Of a DNA stretch of 64,000 nucleotides, positions 57,691 to 64,000 are shown in pieces. Position numbers and translations under genes: made by a program. The notes beneath the pieces were generated by a model, which saw only the letters and a list, made by a program, of their open reading frames with translations, was not told the origin of the DNA and ran no database searches. Origin of the DNA: Hibiscus mutabilis (taxonomy: Eukaryota; Streptophyta; Magnoliopsida; Malvales; Malvaceae). Each line of letters starts with the position of its first letter. Within the stretch, counting starts at the first letter, position 1. The stretch lies in NCBI GenBank assembly GCA_019671005.1, contig CM033718.1, forward strand, positions 29,094,508 to 29,158,507, written 5' to 3'.

Positions 57691-58960
57691 CCTTTTGGAG
57701 TTTTCTTGGCGTGTGACATGGGTCTTTCTCTTGACAAACCTCCCACGATTAGGAGCCATGCGTTTCTTTCCCTTCATGTTGGGCTTTGAGGTGGCAGTGG
57801 AAGCTCCAATGTCACGGAGAACTTCCTTGACAATCTTCACTAGCTCCAAGAAGGCAAAAGCGTCAATGGCAGCAAATGAGGCAGGTTCAACATGTGTTGT
57901 GGCAAGTCTGGCTTAGATTCTTTCTTCTTTTGATTCAGGCGGCGTGTTTGTTCTTGCAGACTCAACTTGGATAGGGGACACTAGTTTTATGGGCATCTGA
58001 TTGCGTCAGAGTATGTAATGAATGAGGATTGGCTGGCACATTTGGTAAAAAGGTCAATGGGGAACTCAGGGAAGGCTGACAAGACACTTGAGGACATTCC
58101 TTCAAGAGTTTTCTTGATGTCACAGTCCTAAGCATGAGTAAAATGCCAGAGCTTGGTGTTCTGCTCCTCTGCTTTCTCCAACTTTTGAAGAATAATTTCC
58201 TGGTGTTGGTAGATTTGAGAAAACATTGCCATCGAACCAGCTGGCATAAGAGTCTCAAGTTATGCCTTGGGCACCTTGGCCTTGGACACCAGCTCTGCAG
58301 AATTTCCTTTGCCATTCTCTTTGGGCTCTGTGGTAGTGAGTTGCTTCCATAGGGCATAAGTGATAGTTGTTCCCTTATTCTCTTGGACCTCTTCTGAACC
58401 AATCTTTGGCATTTTGTGCTTTATACAAATAATAAAAATTAATAAAAGGAAAAAACTCCCACTACCCTTACATGCGCACTTATAAATTTTATCGATATTG
58501 ATGCAGCCGATGTTGATCTTGCGGCCCATGATGATTGAATGTAACAAAGCCAATTTCTCCTCCAAGAGAGTCTCTTTATGGGTGGTCGACATCAGGTTTA
58601 CCTTCAAGAAGTGGTTCCATCCCCTTGGTTGTGGTTTCAATGCCAGCTGCTTCACCGTCTAGCAACCCTTCGATGACACGGTCCACTTGGTTTCAGGCTA
58701 GCATAAATCCTCCAATAGCTTTTGCCTCTTGGCAGCGTCCAATGAGTCAGGAAACTTAGAGTGGTTCTCATCTACACCATCCAATTCAAACATAGCATTA
58801 GTAGACACTTCATCATATCGAACACACGCACCTTGTATAAATAAGAAAGGTAAATCTTTAGTCGTGAGGTGGACATAAAACTCTTGGACAATGTTGGAAT
58901 AGGTTTCCCCCTTTTGCTGACAAAATAACTCCCACTTGTGCTTCTTCCCCTATCATGAAC
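57691..58960 (-). pseudogene. Env-position ORF relic of Athila-like element (plant 'putative transposon protein' family)
   Basis: The minus strand at about 58740-58960 reads YSNIVQEFYVHLTTKD, LFIQGACVRYDEVS and DENHSKFPDSLDAAKR in one open stretch, ending in a stop near 58697. Next comes LLEEKLALLHSIIMGRKINI and then KCACKGSGSFFLLLIFII (58260-58655). This order (R/K-F-Y-A-x-L, V-R-G, then L-x-x-A-I-x-x-G-x-x-I-N-V) is that of the large ORF found downstream of pol in Athila elements and in plant 'putative plant transposon protein' entries. Downstream frames (57962-58402) are Ser/Pro/Arg-rich and switch frame. The function of this family is not established. Confidence 0.55.
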
Positions 58961-59060
58961 TTTGGTGAATTACCCAAGTTGGGTTTGTTCTTGAACTTGA
59001 AATTCTTCTCATAGGAAAATGTCCTTGAAGTAAAGTTCTCCTCTTACTTCTTGTGAACCT

Positions 59061-59295
59061 TGTAACCCCCTCCACCCGGCCTAGGCACCAGACTTAACAG
59101 AGTGAGCTACATTGGGTTTGCCAAAACAAACTCGAATCGATTTACTAAGATTAGGTCCATTTTTTCTTTTTATCTTATCTCGATGAGACATTGTGTCTTA
59201 AGGTGTACATGTCGGTAGTGGGTGAAATCTTAATAGAATCAAACGTCGAATTGACATCCAATTGTACATAATTGCAATTTAGGGACCAAACTGTA
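59061..59295 (-). mobile_element. LTR 3' fragment P
   Basis: TGTAACCCCCTCCACCCGGC on the plus strand mirrors the LTR ends at 25540 and 61091, so this is about 235 bp of the 3' end of a minus-strand LTR, containing GGTCCCTAAATTGCAATT. Its other edge cuts the integrase of pol relic Q at TTGGCGGATTTTACAG. Confidence 0.5.
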
Positions 59296-59730
59296 AAATC
59301 CGCCAACTTATCCAAGGTATACATTGTATGCATGGGCAAAAAATATGCACACTTTGTAAATTGATCAACAATCACCCAAATGGAATCCTTCTTAGTTGGC
59401 ATCAACGAAAGCCCATACACAAAATCTATGGTGATTCTCTTCTTTCAAGCCTCGATACATCTTAGTACTACAAAGATGAATAGCAAAAGGACTAGTATGC
59501 TCTTTGATCAAAATGGTACGCCTCAGCTCACCATCATTAGGCACCACCATCCGATCTTTGGAACACAACACCCCATCATCATTAAAGTAAAAATCTATCA
59601 GATTTCCATCCATGATATCCTTAATGTGCGGTGCCAATGCCACATAGAAATGTTGCTTGTCCTTAACCAAATATGACAAGGATGGATTTACTTGCAACTC
59701 AACCAACAAGCCTCCATTTTGTGTCACATT
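59296..59730 (-). pseudogene. Pol relic Q: integrase with internal deletion
   Basis: DGVLCSKDRMVVPNDGELRR, then KEHTSPFAIH with two histidines and STKMYRGLK start the zinc domain (59392-59727). The next readable part is VYGLSLMPTKKDSIWVIVD and FTKCAYFLPMHTMYTLDKLA in another frame. The CxxC half of the zinc domain and the segment up to the first catalytic Asp are deleted. The core is cut by LTR fragment P after the first Asp region, so the second Asp and Glu are absent. Tekay/Del-like by sequence style. Confidence 0.8.
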
Positions 59731-61090
59731 TAGCTACGCAAATATCACCCTCAACTCCACCACAACTTTCCTACTCAAGGCATTAGCCATAAAATTAGCC
59801 ATTCCCAAATGATACTCAATCGTCAAATCATAATCCTTAAGCAACTCCAACCATCTATGCTACCTAAGATTCAAATCCTTTTGCGTCATCAAGTATTTCA
59901 AACTATTGTGATCCGTTTACACAACACATTTCTCACCATATAGGTAGTGCCTCCAAATCTTCAATGCAAACACAACTACGGCAAGCTCAAGAGCATGCAT
60001 ATGATAATTGTGCTCGTGCACCTTCAACTGTGTAGATGCATAAGCCACAACTTTTCCTCCTTGCATCAACACACAACCCAAGCCTACATATGATGCATCA
60101 CAATAAATAACAAACTCCTTAACCGACTTGGGTTTAATCAAGATTAGAGCTACGTCAAAGCCTCCTTCAACTTTTTGAAAGCCTATTGTCTATCCTCCGT
60201 CCACTCAAAACGGATGTTCTTCTACAACAACTTGGTTAAAGGAGCAACAATCTTTGAAAAACCATCCACAAACCGATGATAATAATCAACCAACCCAAGG
60301 AAACTACAAACCTCTAACACGGACTTAGGTAACTTCCACCCTATCACCACCTCAATCTTGTGTGGGTCAACCTGAATTCCATCGGTTGACACATATGCCC
60401 AAGAAAGACAATCTCTTTAAGTCAAAACTCACACTTTCTTAACTTGGCATATAAATGATTATCCAATAATATGCACAATCTGCAACTGTCTATCATGTCC
60501 TCAGTAAGAGAGTACACAAAAATATCATCAATAAACACAACTACGAATTGGTCCAAAAACTCATGGAATACTCGATTCATCATATCCATGAACACCGCTG
60601 GTGCACTAGTCAAACCAAACGGCATCAACAAAAACTTGTAATGCCCGTACCTCATACAAAAGACATTTTTAGGCACATTCACATCTTTTACCTTTAACTG
60701 ATAATACCCATACCTCAAATAAATCTTAGAAAACATAGAAGCACCTCTAAATTGATCAAACAAATCATCAATATGTGGAAAAATGATACTTATTCTTAAT
60801 TGTTAACTTGTTCAGTTGCCGATAATCAATGCACATTTGCATTGTGCCATCCTTCTTTACACAAACAACACTAGCACACACCACGGTGAAACACTAGGCC
60901 TAATAAACCCTCGATCAAACAACTATTAAAATTGCATCTTCAACTCATTCGGTGCCATGTGATAAGAAGCAATAGACACCTAAGCTATATTTGCATATAA
61001 TTCAATGCCAAACTCTACTTCCTATCAAGTGGAAAACTTGACAAGTTCTCTAGAAAAACACCTGGAAACTCACATACATCCTGAACACGT
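59731..61090 (-). pseudogene. Pol relic Q: reverse transcriptase and RNase H
   Basis: From the upstream end: VQDVCEFPGVFLENL (the protease-RT linker), [73 protein letters not shown] and [11 protein letters not shown] with the F-I-D-D catalytic box (60422-60763). RNase H follows: [20 protein letters not shown] and [15 protein letters not shown] (59917-60141). Stops and frameshifts occur throughout, more than in element L. It is cut at 61090 by the end of LTR R, which lies within the protease-RT linker. Confidence 0.85.
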
Positions 61091-62399
61091 TGTAACACCC
61101 CTAACCTGGTCTAGGAGAAAATCGATTTAAGAAGTATTACCAAACGGAAAACCAAACAAATAAGTAATGTCTTAGCAATTCTCAACTAAGCCTGCACTCG
61201 AACATTGAGGTAATTTAAAACTTTTAAACATTTGAAAGGTCCAATCTCATGATTTACATCATGTGTACAAATAAAATTACAAGCATAAACCAAATACTTC
61301 AACCATCACATAATCTCTTTTCATTCGAACACCTTATTAATCTTGAAGCCGATTACAAACTTGCAAGTTGTAATAACAATAATTCAATCTCATTGTCCTT
61401 GATTACTATTCAAGCACCTCTCATTACACCCCAACATATAACCAAGAAGACAAATACTCAGACATCATATTTAAATGAGCTTCATCAATAAGCAACCATT
61501 TGAACATCGTATTTGACATAGCTTAACAAACAAGCAAGTGTGAGACAATAGAGACCATAAACAAGAAAGTGATAACTACGTTCAATTATTAATATTAAGT
61601 ATATATATTTATCAAAACTTGAACCAAACATTTTTAGTTACAAAATATGTCGCATAGCCATACTTTACACATATTTGTTGTCAGGATCATTGATTGTTTA
61701 CTTTAATCATCAATCTAAACATACAACCAATGTTATCTTTTTAGGGTTAACACCTATTAATAGATATGCATAAATATATGTATCATCATACAAACACACA
61801 TGGCATCATAGAGGTCTTATAGCTTAAGGCACATATAGTCAAAGGTCAATCAAACACATATACAAACCATTATAGCACATTTAGCAAGCAACTATAAAAT
61901 AATTAAAGGCCCATTACAAACCACCAAATACTTGTAAGTCTTAAAAGAAAATAAAACCAAACAAAACAATACTTGATGCACAATGCATTCCTATCAACTA
62001 TGTACCACCATCTAGGAGTTCTCGAAGAGAGAGGTTGAACATACACCTTAACACTCGTGATCCAATCCAAGCTCAGAATTACACAAAAACGACTCAACCT
62101 GAAAGCATCGAAAGGACAGAGTAAGCATAGGCTTAGTGATGTAGCTTAAAGAAACAAGATCATAGAACCATACTTCACCCCTAACACACAGGTCTATTGA
62201 ATATGAATATAATTCTAAGCTTGGACAAGAAATCAATCATCATAGGATAAGACATTCAATCCACAATTACACTTGTACATGGGTAAATAGAACTAGGCAT
62301 TTTCATATATACTTATAGGTATTTGAGTGGAGTATATCTAATTTCCCATTTTACTACTCAATTGAGATGTTTCTTCTTATGCAAGTCATTATACCTTTA

Positions 62400-63060
62400 A
62401 ACATAGTAAAACAACCCATTCAACTCATATACACAATAGACATGTCAAAACAGTCCACTCTTTCATATAATACCACGAAACAATACAATTAAATCATGTG
62501 CATCGATAGACATGTCAAAACAGTCCACATATTCTTGTATTTACACAAAACAGTCCCCTTAATCTTATATACAATTAGACATGCCAAAACATTCCACATA
62601 TTCATGTATTTACACAAAACAGTCCCCTTAATCTTATATACAATTAGACATGACAAAACAGCCGACATATTCATGTATTTACACAAAAACAGTCCCCTTA
62701 ATCTTATATACAATTAGACATGCCAAAACAGTCCACATATTCATGTATTTACACAAAACAGACCCCTTTAATCATATATACATTCCAGCGTGCTAAAACA
62801 GTCCAGTTACTTTATACATATACCAAAACAGTCCAATTTAATCATGTATACATTCAAGCATACTAAAACAGTCCACTGACTTTATACATATACCAAAACA
62901 GTCCAATTTAATCATGTATACATTCAAGCATGCTAAAACAGTCCACTGACTTTATACATATACCAAAATAGTCCAATTAAATCATGTATACATTCAAACA
63001 CGCTAAAACAATCCACTTTCTTTCAAGTATATATAGTTCATGGCAGCATTACATATGTAT
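62400..63060 (-). repeat. Two adjacent ~68-73-bp tandem arrays with AAAACAGTCC in LTR R
   Basis: Array 1: ACATGTCAAAACAGTCCACA with CACAAAACAGTCCCCTTAAT, at about 62511, 62579, 62647 and 62718 (period 68-71). Array 2: GCTAAAACAGTCCACTGACT with TACCAAAACAGTCCAATTTA, at about 62794, 62865 and 62935 (period near 72). The decamer again falls about every 35 bp, but the filler sequence differs from array 1 and from other LTRs. Confidence 0.9.
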
Positions 63061-63718
63061 ATATTTTATACACTAAAAACAGTCCAACATAGTATAGAAT
63101 CATAACATCTCATGTACTTGTTTTACTTGTCATTTAAAGTATCGAACATATGATATTTTTTACATGGTTTACTTTTCACATACTTTCGGACATCTCACAT
63201 CTTAGATATAACTCACTTATCTTATAAGTTAACACCACATAACATATCATATTTATAAACTTATTTATCACATAAGTTATCAACATATAACATAGCATAT
63301 TTATAACTTACTTCTCAGATAAGTTATCAACACCACTTTTCAAGATATAAGTTTTTAGCAATAATTTATCAAGTTTAACCAATTAAATTGGCTCACAATT
63401 TCATTATTTAATCTTTACACAACCTTGAGAATCGGATAATCTAGATACACAAATCCTATGATGTTTGTCGTCAAACAAGGGTACTCGAAGTACCAAACAA
63501 GGGAATGTAGTCCAAACAAGGGACCATAGTCCATTCTATCAAGGAGCTCTACAAACTCTATGGCAAGCCAGTTGTACCTAAGACTGACTCGAAACCAAGG
63601 CTTTCCTTTTTAATCTTATCGTAACAATTTTTGAAAGTCAAGATTTATCACTTAATCTAGTATCAGATAATCATGGTTTATTCATAGCAAATTGAACATA
63701 GCTCAAAGATCATAGAAT

Positions 63719-63741
63719 CATATATATATATATATATATAT
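63719..63741. repeat. (AT)n microsatellite
   Basis: A short alternating AT run inside LTR R. Confidence 0.9.
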
Positions 63742-64000
63742 TTCATCATAACTTATCGAGATATGGACAAGTACACATCACATTCAAAGTCTATACAATC
63801 ATTTAGCTCAAATATAACATATTCTTAAGTACTTACCTCTAGCCCAAGCTAGCATTTGCAAGAACAATACAACCAAACAATGAAAAGTAATAATAGGCAA
63901 TTTCATATAAAAGTACTCGGGATAGTTATAAGCTTATCCCGAGGCTTGAACTACTCTCACCTCTTATCCCGAAGTTATGGGATACCCGAATCCTTAACCA

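Larger units (their letters stand above)
61091..64000 (-). mobile_element. LTR R: long LTR nested in pol relic Q, runs off the window
   Basis: The left edge TGTAACACCCCTAACCTGGT is the reverse complement of an LTR end. Collinear landmarks follow: motif arrays (62400-63060), AAGGGACCATAGTCCATTC (63520), then ACTACTCTCACCTCTTATCC and ATCCCGAAGTTATGGG (63945-63990). The last also occurs in LTR C (14271-14300). The LTR start lies beyond 64000. Confidence 0.75.

Noticed and set aside
62489..62717. Complementary repetitive frames on both strands near 62.5 kb
   Set aside because: Translations of the AAAACAGTCC tandem array in LTR R.

Overview
The window is plant nuclear DNA, most likely from a eudicot and most likely heterochromatin. 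The evidence is the content: long AT-rich stretches, Ty3/gypsy LTR retrotransposons of several lineages (Tekay/Del-like chromovirus, Tat/Ogre-like, Athila-like), an L1-type plant LINE, MITE-like elements with inverted ends, and LTR-derived tandem arrays. I found no convincing host gene, tRNA, rRNA or CRISPR. The species cannot be named from sequence alone. Every coding remnant is transposon-derived and broken by stops, frameshifts or nested insertions.

Layout. 1-4044: a probable LTR tail, then the polypurine end and 3' LTR of a Ty3/gypsy element (LTR A). 4045-10140: an L1-type LINE on the minus strand, split by a 3.15-kb solo LTR (LTR B, 6520-9673). 10559-10781: a MITE. 10866-14252: a minus-strand tandem array of a miniature LTR element, three LTRs with two 204-bp interiors. 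14253-19357: long-LTR family copies C and D. 19358-25302: a plus-strand array of about 881-bp units, derived from the same miniature element by an internal deletion and inverted relative to the first array. 25303-26972: the end of D, a truncated LTR (I) and a solo LTR (J). 27690-29569: Athila-like gag, primer-binding site and LTR remnants. 29570-37154: the 3' half of a Tat/Ogre-like element on the minus strand (LTR, repeat-rich 3' UTR, integrase, second RNase H, RT). 37155-50456: a Tekay-like element L on the minus strand (LTR, chromodomain, integrase, RNase H, RT), interrupted by a complete 2.6-kb gag-only element H (37978-40569) and by a 5.3-kb solo LTR M (43183-48503). 50457-53426: three tandem LTRs related to H. 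53425-54153: a hAT-like inverted-repeat element. 54154-58960: an Athila-like LTR flanked on both sides by internal sequence, with an env-position (plant 'putative transposon protein') ORF relic. 59061-61090: an LTR scrap and a second Tekay-like pol relic Q. 61091-64000: a further long LTR R that runs off the window.

Two structures stand out. First, LTRs of one H-related family (TGATAC...TATCA ends, initiator-Met-type primer site) occur as a full element, as solo LTRs, as a miniature-element tandem array and as a deleted satellite-like array, so several steps from retrotransposon to satellite sit side by side. Second, LTRs of the long Tekay-like family carry internal arrays of about 70 bp built around AAAACAGTCC/GGACTGTTTT, amplified independently in different copies. 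Nothing here works as an operon or pathway; the genes are nested mobile-element layers.
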